A stretch of 64,000 nucleotides of DNA from Alphaproteobacteria bacterium (GTDB lineage: Bacteria > Pseudomonadota > Alphaproteobacteria > CAJXXZ01 > 1604HC). Within the stretch, counting starts at the first letter, position 1, and the number at the start of each line of letters is the position of its first letter. The notes beneath the pieces are model-generated. The model was not told where the DNA came from. It did no database searches and saw only the letters and a program-made list of their open reading frames with translations. Shown here piece after piece: positions 1 to 7,646 of this stretch. The stretch is from contig CP060235.1 in assembly GCA_023898705.1 (NCBI GenBank), positions 124,001 through 188,000 on the forward strand. Direction: 5' to 3'. A program made the translations under genes and the position numbers.

Positions 1-35
1 TTTATAAAACCATCTTTATTTAATTGTACATTCAT
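1..35 (-). CDS. rplL: Ribosomal protein bL12 (L7/L12), N-terminal fragment
   Basis: Only the first 11 codons are in the window (MNVQLNKDGFI, running off the left edge). The start ATG overlaps the stop of rplJ as ATGA, which is typical translational coupling. The call rests on position: L12 normally follows L10 in the secE-nusG-rplK-rplA-rplJ-rplL order seen here. The few visible residues do not prove the family. Confidence 0.55.
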   Translation of the reverse strand, partial: MNVQLNKDGFI

Positions 36-517
36 TTTTCAATCTCCCCTTTTTCAGATATAAGCTTCAGCACCCTGACAAATTTTGTCAATGGTGACTT
101 CATAAGAAACAACTGAGACGCTCTCAATCCATCAACTGTTTTAAATTTAGATATTTTCTTTACTGTTTCAGCAGAAAAAACACTTCCATCTACTAAAGCA
201 CCTTTAACATCAAATTTACCTTTTAAAATACCAATATACTTCGATATCAACGAGGCAGCTGATATAAAATCGCCACTCCCATACAAAAATACATTCTCTT
301 TAACTAACAAATCATCCATATTTTCTTCGGCAATAGCCCTTTTAGCCAAAGAATTTTTAACAGACTCAACCTTCATACCAATACAAGCGGCATCAAGTCT
401 CAACCTATCAAAATCTTTAATTATCATCTTTTCCCTAGCGCATACATAAATATAATCCGCCTTAGATATATCATCCTTCATTTTATGAACAATATTTATT
501 TTTTGTATATTAGCCAT
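32..517 (-). CDS. rplJ: Ribosomal protein uL10
   Basis: Encodes 161 residues of uL10, the stalk base that anchors L7/L12 dimers on the 50S subunit next to L11. The N-terminal half has the family pattern of an early basic helix, a 'YVCAREKM' strand and a 'VESVKNSLAKRAI' segment matching the conserved K-N-x-L-A-R-x-A motif of L10. The C-terminal helix that carries L12 ends in ISEKGEIEK. Length is close to the usual 165-175. The gene starts 8 nt inside the end of rplA and its stop overlaps the rplL start, so it sits in the middle of a tightly coupled operon. I see nothing unusual in it. Confidence 0.93.
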   Translation of the reverse strand: MANIQKINIVHKMKDDISKADYIYVCAREKMIIKDFDRLRLDAACIGMKVESVKNSLAKRAIAEENMDDLLVKENVFLYGSGDFISAASLISKYIGILKGKFDVKGALVDGSVFSAETVKKISKFKTVDGLRASQLFLMKSPLTKFVRVLKLISEKGEIEK

Positions 518-1238
518 GCAAAACTCCTAAAAGCCAAGACTTATCTATAACATAAGAGCCAGACCCCATGGTAGAAGAAATCCAAACCTTATTGATAAAT
601 AATGAAGATCCGCCCTTAAAAGAATCAGGCACTTTAGAAAGGATATCTCTTACTAAAACCATAAAATTATCTAACAACTTCGAGACGTCAAAACTAGCTT
701 TCCCTAAAGAAGCATAAACATTTCCATTAGAATCTGTCTTGTAAGACAAACCCCCAAATTTAAATTTCTTGACTAAATCAACCAAATCATCACCAACTGT
801 ACCATCTTTAGGATTAGGCATCATCTTCCTCGACCCAAGCAACTTTCCAATCTTAGCCACCATCTTTATCGAATCAGAACTAGCCAAACAAATATCACAA
901 TCAACTTTGCCTTTTTGAAAATCTTCTACAAGCTCTTCTGCCCCAACGTAATCAGCACCAGCATCTTTAATTTCACTAAACTTCGCCCTATCAGAACAAA
1001 AAACTGCCACCTTAACTTTTTTTCCAGTTCCCGAGGGTAAAAATACGTAACTACGCAAAGACTTTTGATCAGGCTTAGAAGAGTCAAGCTTCAAATTAAT
1101 ACCAATCTCAACTGACTCATCAAAATTTCTTTTTTTGTTTGTGCTCACCATTTTTTCGATAGCTGAAGAAAAACTATACAATTCATTATCTTTTTCAGAC
1201 ACAAAAACACCAAAACCTTTCAGAGTGTAATAATACAC
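510..1238 (-). CDS. rplA: Ribosomal protein uL1
   Basis: Encodes 242 residues of uL1, which forms the mobile L1 stalk of the 50S subunit and in many bacteria represses its own operon. Family landmarks are 'FDESVEIGINLKLDSSKPDQ', then 'LPSGTGKKVKVAVF' and 'MMPNPKDGTVGDDL', all in the canonical order. The start is a GTG at 1238, 9 nt after the rplK stop. The first ~12 residues (MYYYTLKGFGVF) differ from typical L1 leaders but the total length is only slightly above the usual ~230. It overlaps rplJ by 8 nt. Confidence 0.94.
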   Translation of the reverse strand: MYYYTLKGFGVFVSEKDNELYSFSSAIEKMVSTNKKRNFDESVEIGINLKLDSSKPDQKSLRSYVFLPSGTGKKVKVAVFCSDRAKFSEIKDAGADYVGAEELVEDFQKGKVDCDICLASSDSIKMVAKIGKLLGSRKMMPNPKDGTVGDDLVDLVKKFKFGGLSYKTDSNGNVYASLGKASFDVSKLLDNFMVLVRDILSKVPDSFKGGSSLFINKVWISSTMGSGSYVIDKSWLLGVLHG

Positions 1239-1247
1239 CTTATTAGC

Positions 1248-1793
1248 TTATTCTACAATATCTATATTTAAAGATTTCGCAGTTCCCATTAAAATTTTCA
1301 CTGCTCCTAGAATATCTTTTGCATTCATGTCATTGAATTTATATTCAGCTATTTCAAATAAATCTTTTATCGAAATAGAACCAACCGTTTTTTCTCGACC
1401 GGTCAAAGCACTTCCTTTTGTAATTCCAGCTTTTTGTTTTATCAAATCTGATGCAGCCATATTCAAAACATGAAATTCTAACTCACCACCCTCAAAAACA
1501 AATATATCTACAGGCAATTTAACACCTGACGGAGCATCTTTTGTAGCAGCGTTAAAATCTTTACAGAAGTTCATAATATTTTTCACCTTATGCTGACTCA
1601 ATGCAGGGGCAACCGGAGGAGCTGGCGTAGCTTTTCCACCTTCTAAATGCAATCTCACTCTGGCCTTGACCTTTTTGCTTGGAATAAAATATGCATCCCT
1701 CTTCTTTAATAATAAATCAAGCTCATATGATTCACTACCACTCAGCTTTTCCTGCAACAGCCTTCCAACAATTAAACTAACGTCTAAACTCAT
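1248..1793 (-). CDS. rplK: Ribosomal protein uL11 with an N-terminal extension
   Basis: Encodes 181 residues; L11 is usually about 141-145. The conserved protein begins around residue 40 ('KKVKARVRLHLEGGKATPAP'), followed by PPVAPALSQ (family PPVGPALGQ), an IMNFCKDFNAAT block and the C-terminal RNA-binding domain with GSISIKDLFEIA. L11 binds 23S rRNA at the GTPase centre. The first ~39 residues, rich in Leu and charged residues, have no counterpart in the family. No ATG, GTG or TTG lies at the canonical start, so the extension looks translated. An AGAGG sequence precedes the ATG. The Gly to Ala change in the proline-rich N-terminal segment that contacts the factor-binding site is also visible. 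Confidence 0.93.
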   Translation of the reverse strand: MSLDVSLIVGRLLQEKLSGSESYELDLLLKKRDAYFIPSKKVKARVRLHLEGGKATPAPPVAPALSQHKVKNIMNFCKDFNAATKDAPSGVKLPVDIFVFEGGELEFHVLNMAASDLIKQKAGITKGSALTGREKTVGSISIKDLFEIAEYKFNDMNAKDILGAVKILMGTAKSLNIDIVE

Positions 1794-1794
1794 T

Positions 1795-2562
1795 TTAAAC
1801 CTCTACCTTCTTTACTTCGGAAAATGACAACTTTACCGGAATTTCTCTGCCAAAGACAGAAATAACAACCTTAAGCTGCCTAGATTCACTAGTTGAGTCT
1901 ATCTCCTCTATGATACCTCTCTGATGATTAAAAGCACCATTACAAATATAGACACTATCACCTATAGAATATGAATGTTTTTGTTCAGAATTGCAACCAT
2001 CTTTTTCTCTAAGTTTATCTATTTCAAACTTTTTGACGGGTTTGCAAAATGATATTTTAAGATCTAATTTCTTGGCTATTTTAGATATATAACTCGGATG
2101 AGCAGTTTTTACAAAAATATACCCAGCGCTTAAGCAGTTCTTCATTACTTTAGATTTATTTTCGCTAATCCACTGTACAGATGAAGATTTAGGGGCAAAC
2201 ACCTCTTTGATTTCACTATCTTGCTCATTTTCAATAAAATTAGAAAATGAATTTAATATACTTAACTCTCTACCTGATGGAACAGCAACAGCATACCATA
2301 ACTCATTTGATTCACCCTTATTAACATCACCTACTCTGTCGAATGAAGCTACATCAACAACACTAGCTATCTGCATATAAAACTTATTAGCATCAGAATC
2401 TCTACCAAATATCATTTTAAAACCACCTGTAATCTTTTCATAAGCAAGACACAAATCTGAGTGTGCATCACAGAACTTATACACTGAATTGTCAAATACA
2501 GAGTCACACATAAGCATGTACTCCTTACCCTTTTTTATTTCCATTTCCTTAGCATCATTCAT
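1795..2562 (-). CDS. nusG: Transcription elongation/antitermination factor NusG, N-terminally extended
   Basis: Encodes 255 residues against a usual ~180. The NGN domain starts near residue 87 (LWYAVAVPSGRE), continues through 'SAGYIFVKTAHPSYISKIAK', and a KOW domain follows at about 195-250 (FNHQRGIIEEID and VVISVFGREIPVKLSF). NusG binds the RNA polymerase clamp and couples it to the ribosome (S10) or Rho. The first ~85 residues are an unrecognised extension with several cysteines. The ATG at 2562 overlaps the secE stop (ATGA). A shorter start at Met7 is possible but would not remove the extension. Confidence 0.92.
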   Translation of the reverse strand: MNDAKEMEIKKGKEYMLMCDSVFDNSVYKFCDAHSDLCLAYEKITGGFKMIFGRDSDANKFYMQIASVVDVASFDRVGDVNKGESNELWYAVAVPSGRELSILNSFSNFIENEQDSEIKEVFAPKSSSVQWISENKSKVMKNCLSAGYIFVKTAHPSYISKIAKKLDLKISFCKPVKKFEIDKLREKDGCNSEQKHSYSIGDSVYICNGAFNHQRGIIEEIDSTSESRQLKVVISVFGREIPVKLSFSEVKKVEV

Positions 2563-2750
2563 AAGTTACAAACCCACCTGATTATAGTAGAAAACACAGC
2601 ATCAACTAAAAATAGCAACACAGAACAAAATGCAGAAAAAACAATAACCAAGTATACACTTTTAATGACATCATCTTTCTTAGGCCATCTTAAATTCTTA
2701 CGCTCTTCTAAAATAGATCTCATAAAATTTTTAACACTTGAAAAACTCAT
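2559..2750 (-). CDS. secE: Preprotein translocase subunit SecE
   Basis: A 63-residue SecE: a short amphipathic N-terminus, the conserved 'ERKNLRWPKKDDVIKS' segment (family W-P-x-R/K-x-E), then one transmembrane helix (VYLVIVFSAFCSVLLFLVDA). SecE clamps SecY in the Sec translocon. I chose the ATG at 2750 because a strong AGGAGGG Shine-Dalgarno lies 5 nt upstream. An in-frame start farther upstream would overlap the tRNA-Trp gene. First protein gene of the secE-nusG-L11-L1-L10-L12 operon. Confidence 0.9.
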   Translation of the reverse strand: MSFSSVKNFMRSILEERKNLRWPKKDDVIKSVYLVIVFSAFCSVLLFLVDAVFSTIIRWVCNL

Positions 2751-2765
2751 AGAATCCCTCCTAAA

Positions 2766-2839
2766 CAGGAGCGAAGGGACTCGAACCCCCAACCGTCGGT
2801 TTTGGAGACCGATACTCTAACCAGTTGAGCTACGCTCCT
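2766..2839 (-). tRNA. tRNA-Trp (anticodon CCA)
   Basis: The cloverleaf folds by eye. The acceptor AGGAGCG pairs with CGCTCCT, with discriminator G; there is a D-arm AGCTCAACTGGTTAGAGT and an anticodon loop CTCCAAA with anticodon CCA. The T-arm loop is TTCGAGT. The 3' CCA is not encoded. tRNA-Trp directly upstream of secE is a common bacterial arrangement. Confidence 0.95.
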
Positions 2840-2851
2840 ATGACAAGAATC

Positions 2852-2880
2852 ATTCTACACTAAAACAATACTTGTATCAA
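2852..2880 (-). promoter_or_regulatory. Promoter of tRNA-Trp / secE-rpl operon
   Basis: On the minus strand: -35 TTGATA (2875-2880), a 17-bp spacer and -10 TAGAAT (2852-2857). The predicted start is about 2845, a few bases before the tRNA 5' end. One of several TTGnnn-17-TAnnnT promoters in the window that define the local sigma-70 consensus. Confidence 0.75.
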
Positions 2881-2977
2881 TTGTGCTGGAGACAAATATT
2901 TTCAGACCTTTCACACAGCAAACATACATAATATATTTTTTCATTTTATTGTCACCAATTAGTTTGAAATTTACCAT

Positions 2978-3007
2978 TTGCTAACAAATGTAATTTATAC
3001 ATAAATA
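2978..3007 (+). promoter_or_regulatory. Possible promoter of the SPOR/TssJ/TssK operon
   Basis: TTGCTA (2978-2983), 18-bp spacer, TAAATA (3002-3007), 13 nt before the ATG at 3021. The -35 is identical to that of several ankyrin genes, but the -10 is only moderate. Confidence 0.35.
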
Positions 3008-3020
3008 CTGAAGAGCTGCT

Positions 3021-3455
3021 ATGAATCAAATTCTAAGAAACATAAAAAACAACATTGCAGAAGTAAGAGACGACACGGTAAAAATAAAAGTTGTAACTTT
3101 TTTCATTCTAACATTGCTGACAGTAGCATGTACTGCTTTCATGGGAGGGTTTTTCATAAAAGATTACCTAACTGCTGAACAAACAATATCAATAAAAACA
3201 AAACAGACAGAAATGCCTAATATCAAACAACAAATCATGTATGAGATAAATTTGGGAACTTTCGTAGATGTAGAAATTGCTAATGAATTCGCAAACAAGT
3301 TTCGGTTTTTGGACAATGTGATAGAAAAATCAGGATCAACTTACGTAGTAAAGATGAAAGGCAAATTCGATTTGCTAGAAGCGAATAACATAGCAAAAAA
3401 TGTTAGAGATCAGTATAAAATCATCACAACTTTAGTAGAAAGTAAAAGATCATGA
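3021..3455 (+). CDS. Inner-membrane protein with a SPOR-like periplasmic domain
   Basis: 144 residues: a charged cytoplasmic N-terminus (~1-24), one transmembrane helix (~25-48, 'TFFILTLLTVACTAFMGGFF'), then a periplasmic region. The stretch at ~75-135 (YEINLGTFVDVEIANEFANK, later YVVKMKGKFDLLEANNIAKN) has the Y-x-x-x-x-G-x-F ... Y-x-V-x-x-x-x-F pattern of SPOR domains, which bind denuded septal peptidoglycan. It overlaps the next gene by 4 nt (ATGA), so it is co-transcribed with the TssJ-like and TssK genes. A role in anchoring that module to peptidoglycan is inference; it could instead be an independent division or envelope protein. Confidence 0.6.
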   Translation: MNQILRNIKNNIAEVRDDTVKIKVVTFFILTLLTVACTAFMGGFFIKDYLTAEQTISIKTKQTEMPNIKQQIMYEINLGTFVDVEIANEFANKFRFLDNVIEKSGSTYVVKMKGKFDLLEANNIAKNVRDQYKIITTLVESKRS

Positions 3456-3943
3456 TTAACAGAATTACAAGAAAAATAGTATTTCTGCTTTCATTAGCTT
3501 TATTTGGATGTGATTTTATGAGTAGGAATAACTTTAAAACTGTCAGTTTAGTGACACACCATACTATGAATAACAATTCTGTATTAAGAGTAGACATAGT
3601 ACAAGTATTCGAAGCTGATTTGTGGAAAATGCTATCAAAAATGTCAAACCAGGATTATTTCAGTCAAAAAGAGGATATTATCAAGCAAAACAACTTAAAC
3701 ATAAAATTATGGTCATTCGAGCCAATACCACAGACGAAAACAAGCTCATTTCAACTACAAAACTGGAAAAACATTTCTTATGGAGCAGTGATGTTTATTT
3801 CATATTCTTCAAAACAAAAAAACATTATCATACCCAACTCTGCTACACACATATCTATCGCATTGGGAGATAAAAAGATAGAAAACATTTCCACAAGAAC
3901 CAAACCAAAATGCACCATTAGAAGAGAAGAGGAAAAAATATGA
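3452..3943 (+). CDS. tssJ: TssJ-like outer-membrane lipoprotein (type VI secretion)
   Basis: 163 residues. The N-terminus is a lipoprotein signal, basic then hydrophobic 'KIVFLLSLALFGC', with the lipobox Cys at residue 20. The mature part is beta-rich: 'SVLRVDIVQVFEADLWKMLS' and 'WKNISYGAVMFISY' fit the TssJ beta-sandwich, where the family has a v-v-x-V-Y-Q-L strand and a final v-A-x-F-R strand. TssJ anchors the TssLM membrane complex in the outer membrane. Direct overlap with tssK downstream (4 nt) strongly supports the call, because tssJ-tssK is a standard pair. Sequence similarity alone would be weak. Confidence 0.68.
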   Translation: MINRITRKIVFLLSLALFGCDFMSRNNFKTVSLVTHHTMNNNSVLRVDIVQVFEADLWKMLSKMSNQDYFSQKEDIIKQNNLNIKLWSFEPIPQTKTSSFQLQNWKNISYGAVMFISYSSKQKNIIIPNSATHISIALGDKKIENISTRTKPKCTIRREEEKI

Positions 3944-5235
3944 ACAAACAACTTAAATTTAGACCTCGTAAGATTCATTGGTATGAAGGGATGCCACTTT
4001 CTCCACATCACTTTCAACAATCTGACTTATTATACACTGAAACACTCAGTTACCTATTTTCAAAACTAATGCCATATCACTGGGGTATCGTAGATATAGA
4101 CCTAGACACTTCAGATATAAAGGATGGAATCATCAGAATTAACAATCTTGAAGCTATTTTGGAGGATAAAAGCATAATCACACTACCACAAAACAAAGAT
4201 GACAAACCTACAATAGATTTAACACAGGAATTTAAAGACAATATACAAAACAGAAAAATCAAAATATTTTTAACAAAACCAAATTCTAATTACACATATG
4301 AATCAGAATATCATAATAAAGGGTACAACATAGTACAAATGGATCATGTAGAAGATTTCAACAATGGAAACAATTCAACATGTCTGTTCAAATTAGAGTC
4401 AGAGTACAAAATAACATTTGATGAAATACCTTTCAATTACACTGGTATACAACTATGTACTGCTTATGAAGGTGCACTAGGAATTCAACTGGAAGAGTAT
4501 GATCCACCATCTATTTATCTAAAAAATACTCATTATCTCTTACAAAAGTGCAAAAAACTAATACAAGAACTAAAAGATAAAACCATCCACATTAAAAAAC
4601 AGATCAATATCAACAACAATCAATTCAATTCATCGACCCTCAATTCCATTTTGCTACAAGGTATATTACCAGCAGAACACCTGTTAAATTCTGAACAAGC
4701 TCATCCTATCAAACTTTTTTCCTCATTAATTAATTTATTAGGACACATATCAATTTTTAGTCAAGATTTTATCTTCCCCGATGCTCCTCAATACGATCAC
4801 AAACAGATATTAGCTAGTTTTAACCCGATATTAACACTGATTAAAAATATCATTAACACAATAAAACAACCTTACATATTACATAAATTTGAGGAACATG
4901 ATGGAGGATTCTACCAAAAAGTAGAAGAGAAACACCTCGCTGGTCAAGACATTTTCATACTTATTTCTTATAGCAATATGGAAAAAGATGAGATCAAGAA
5001 TTGGATTAAACAATGCATTATTGCAAGCAAAAACATGCTAGATGATGCAGTAGAAAAAAGAGTTCTTGGCATTAACAGAGAAATAGATACAATGGAAAAC
5101 AACAATATTTCTCAATTAATACTAAAATTCAATGCAAACGATACGTTCTTCAAATTAAATGAAGAACTTTGCATTCTTAACCCATCCAGCAAAGAGAAAC
5201 CGATTTCAATTGCATTAATCGAATTCATAACTTGA
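3940..5235 (+). CDS. tssK: Type VI secretion baseplate protein TssK
   Basis: 431 residues, close to the usual ~445. The N-terminal hallmark 'IHWYEGMPLSPHHFQQSD' matches the TssK W-x-E-G-m-x-L-x-P-q-H-F-Q-q signature. A later 'LGIQLEEYDPPSIYL' and a C-terminal region with 'YFKLNEELCILN'-like strands follow family order. TssK trimers link the T6SS baseplate to the TssJLM membrane complex. No other tss genes are in the window, so a functional system would need TssB/C, TssE/F/G, TssL/M, Hcp and ClpV elsewhere. The start overlaps the TssJ stop as ATGA. Confidence 0.85.
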   Translation: MNKQLKFRPRKIHWYEGMPLSPHHFQQSDLLYTETLSYLFSKLMPYHWGIVDIDLDTSDIKDGIIRINNLEAILEDKSIITLPQNKDDKPTIDLTQEFKDNIQNRKIKIFLTKPNSNYTYESEYHNKGYNIVQMDHVEDFNNGNNSTCLFKLESEYKITFDEIPFNYTGIQLCTAYEGALGIQLEEYDPPSIYLKNTHYLLQKCKKLIQELKDKTIHIKKQININNNQFNSSTLNSILLQGILPAEHLLNSEQAHPIKLFSSLINLLGHISIFSQDFIFPDAPQYDHKQILASFNPILTLIKNIINTIKQPYILHKFEEHDGGFYQKVEEKHLAGQDIFILISYSNMEKDEIKNWIKQCIIASKNMLDDAVEKRVLGINREIDTMENNNISQLILKFNANDTFFKLNEELCILNPSSKEKPISIALIEFIT

Positions 5236-5256
5236 TCAATATGAATTAAAAATTGT

Positions 5257-5991
5257 TTACTTATTCATGCAGGTGTATTTCAATATATAAGATATCAAAA
5301 TGTATAATGGTTTTGAAAATAAAATAGTGCCCAATACACTGTCAAATCTATCCCATAATCCGCCATGCCCTGGCAAAATATTTCCAAAGTCTTTCACCTT
5401 AATTTTTCTCTTAATAAATGAGATCAATATATCACCCAATTGAGCTGCAATGGTGGCTGACAATATAAACAATAATAGTTCTGCCATCAATACATGACTT
5501 CTACTTAATAAAATGCCAACAAAATTCTCGACAAATAGTACCCCAATCCAATTAAGAGAATGAGTATAATTCAATAGAAATACGACTGCAGGAATGATAA
5601 ATGTCCCACCTATAAATCCAGCAACCGTTTTGTTTGGACTAATTGAAGGAATTAATTTAGGACCTTGAATAATTTTGCCTGTAACATACGCTAGTGTATC
5701 TACTAAAGATGAAAAGGCTACACACACTAAGGCAAACTCATAACAAACAAATAAATTTGTCACCAAGACATGTATTACAGCGCATAATAATCCAAACCAT
5801 AGCCAACCATACTTAATTTTCCTGGATATAGTCGATGTATAAGCTTCAACACTTAAGAATACAATTAATACGGTTTTTGCTAATGAAGTAAAATACACTA
5901 TGAACATAAAAGAAAGAAATATGTATACCAATCCAAAAAGTAATCGGTTAACAAAATTACTATTCAAATTTATAAAATTATTTTTTAACAT
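5257..5991 (-). CDS. cdsA: Phosphatidate cytidylyltransferase
   Basis: Makes CDP-diacylglycerol from phosphatidate and CTP, the branch point of phospholipid synthesis. 244 residues with six or more hydrophobic segments and the CDP-alcohol signature near the C-terminus: SPNKTVAGFIGG, later LGDILISFIKRKIKVKD and 'FGNILPGHGGLWDRFDS', which contains the D-x-x-K-D...G-H-G-G-x-x-D-R-x-D elements. In many proteobacteria cdsA directly follows uppS; here an MHS permease and an ABC transporter lie between them in the same orientation. Slightly short compared with the usual ~260-285 residues. Confidence 0.93.
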   Translation of the reverse strand: MLKNNFINLNSNFVNRLLFGLVYIFLSFMFIVYFTSLAKTVLIVFLSVEAYTSTISRKIKYGWLWFGLLCAVIHVLVTNLFVCYEFALVCVAFSSLVDTLAYVTGKIIQGPKLIPSISPNKTVAGFIGGTFIIPAVVFLLNYTHSLNWIGVLFVENFVGILLSRSHVLMAELLLFILSATIAAQLGDILISFIKRKIKVKDFGNILPGHGGLWDRFDSVLGTILFSKPLYILISYILKYTCMNK

Positions 5992-6065
5992 TCATACATT
6001 CTAAACTACAATTCTATGCTCAACAACTGACATAATATATTAACTTGAGCTCTATGTGTACGATT

Positions 6066-7643
6066 CTAGTGTACTTTATTTAAATCTACAGTTTTATCAA
6101 AATACTGCGACAACTCATATTTATGTGATGTTATTATTACAGATTTATAATATTTTTTTAGAAAATCTAGTATTTTTATTACTTTACCTAAATCCAAGCA
6201 ATCTATAGACTCATCAAGTATTAACAACCATGGATTATGAAATTGTAACACTCCTAATATACTCAAAAAATTTCTTTCACCTTCACTAAATTCAGTTTTG
6301 TCAAGCAAATAAGAGTATTCAGCAAAATGCTCATGCCAAATCTTGCTTGTCTTTAAAAAAGAAACTTCATAATCAAAAATGTGTAAAGTTCTAGCCTTAT
6401 ATATAATCTGTTGTTTCCAATAATTCTGAGTCTGCTTATTTAAAATCAAGTCTGCCACTCTGATTGTTCCTTCTGTAGGCAATAACATTCCAGCTATTAG
6501 TTTACATAATGTTGTTTTACCACTTCCATTGTCACCAACTATTTTTATCCAAGTTCCTTTTTCTAAAACAGCAGAGAAATTCGTAAATACCTGTTTGTCA
6601 TAGTAACTAAAAGACATATTAGAGATTTCTATTCCATTAAATTCTGAACTATTAAGAGGGAAATTGTCATCTTGATTTGTACATCTTCTTGGAAAAAAAA
6701 CTCCAGAAATTCCATACATATTGTTCACTATTAATCTATGAAAATTCAGCATATCAATCATGTACTTAGCAAAGAAAATCATCCCAACTAATTCTGGCAA
6801 TCTAATATTCCTAAACATAAAAAACAGCATCATAAATAAAAAGAAGAATAAATAGGAAAATACCAAAAACAATCTCACAACCAAATTTTGAAAATTATAC
6901 GATTCGTACTCTTTGGTAAGATCATATTCAATTTCTGATTTAAACAATTTACCTAGTTTGTGTAATAAATTCTTAGAATAATGCAAATATAGGGATTGTA
7001 CTCGCACTTTGTTATCATATTTATAAGTAACGTCCATAACATGAACTAAATGTTTCAAAAATAATCTGTACACAAAAATATACACGATAGAAATGCATAG
7101 CAAAAATATATTTGTAGATAAAGTCAATGATTTTAATGATAAAATACAGAGTGAAGCAAGTTTCATAAGTAAATTTATCGATATACTAACAACCCTTCTG
7201 ATGTTTTCTGAAATACGCGATAAGTTCCCTAATTCTTCAGAAAGAGAACTATCTTCCAAAATGCAGTTCTTCAGTGAATGTATTTTCACTTCCTTAATAA
7301 TTCCATTCACAATTGGAAACTGTAGGATATTTTTTATTTCAGAAACAATACCTTTAATTAGAAAAGTCAAAATTAATAATAAAGGCTGGAAACCATATAA
7401 TAAACTTGGAAACAATCCTGCAACGACGGAATTAATACTAATCAAACACAATAATATAAAAGAATAAATTGGTTTTTTTATTGTCTCTTGAAATGCAATA
7501 GCCAACAAACTCATGTACGAGGAGCCTGAGCAAAACAAAACTTTCATTGTCTTAAGTCTACATGCAAACAGTCGCCTTAAAAATCCAAACACAACTTTAA
7601 TAAATTTTTTAAATAACAATACAATTAAAAGTACGAAAAACAC
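6066..7643 (-). CDS. ABC transporter, fused permease and ATPase
   Basis: 525 residues. About six hydrophobic segments occupy residues ~1-300, then an ATPase domain: Walker A 'VGDNGSGKTTLCK', signature FSEGERNFLSIL (family L-S-G-G-E/Q), Walker B 'PWLLILDESIDCLD' and an H-loop 'IITSHKY'. The layout suggests the ABC_membrane_2 (YddA/SbmA-related) half-transporter class, like the better-matching gene at 41028-42458. Substrate unknown. The start is a GTG at 7643, 3 nt from the MHS permease stop, so they form a unit. A shorter start at Met33 is possible. Confidence 0.8.
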   Translation of the reverse strand: MFFVLLIVLLFKKFIKVVFGFLRRLFACRLKTMKVLFCSGSSYMSLLAIAFQETIKKPIYSFILLCLISINSVVAGLFPSLLYGFQPLLLILTFLIKGIVSEIKNILQFPIVNGIIKEVKIHSLKNCILEDSSLSEELGNLSRISENIRRVVSISINLLMKLASLCILSLKSLTLSTNIFLLCISIVYIFVYRLFLKHLVHVMDVTYKYDNKVRVQSLYLHYSKNLLHKLGKLFKSEIEYDLTKEYESYNFQNLVVRLFLVFSYLFFFLFMMLFFMFRNIRLPELVGMIFFAKYMIDMLNFHRLIVNNMYGISGVFFPRRCTNQDDNFPLNSSEFNGIEISNMSFSYYDKQVFTNFSAVLEKGTWIKIVGDNGSGKTTLCKLIAGMLLPTEGTIRVADLILNKQTQNYWKQQIIYKARTLHIFDYEVSFLKTSKIWHEHFAEYSYLLDKTEFSEGERNFLSILGVLQFHNPWLLILDESIDCLDLGKVIKILDFLKKYYKSVIITSHKYELSQYFDKTVDLNKVH

Positions 7644-7646
7644 TAA

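Noticed and set aside
2751..2792. SecE with 14 extra N-terminal residues.
   Set aside because: It would overlap the tRNA-Trp gene, and a perfect AGGAGGG site serves the ATG at 2750.
7093..7467. Plus-strand frame of 124 codons inside the ABC transporter gene.
   Set aside because: Antisense shadow of the hydrophobic membrane domain; no start signal or family features.
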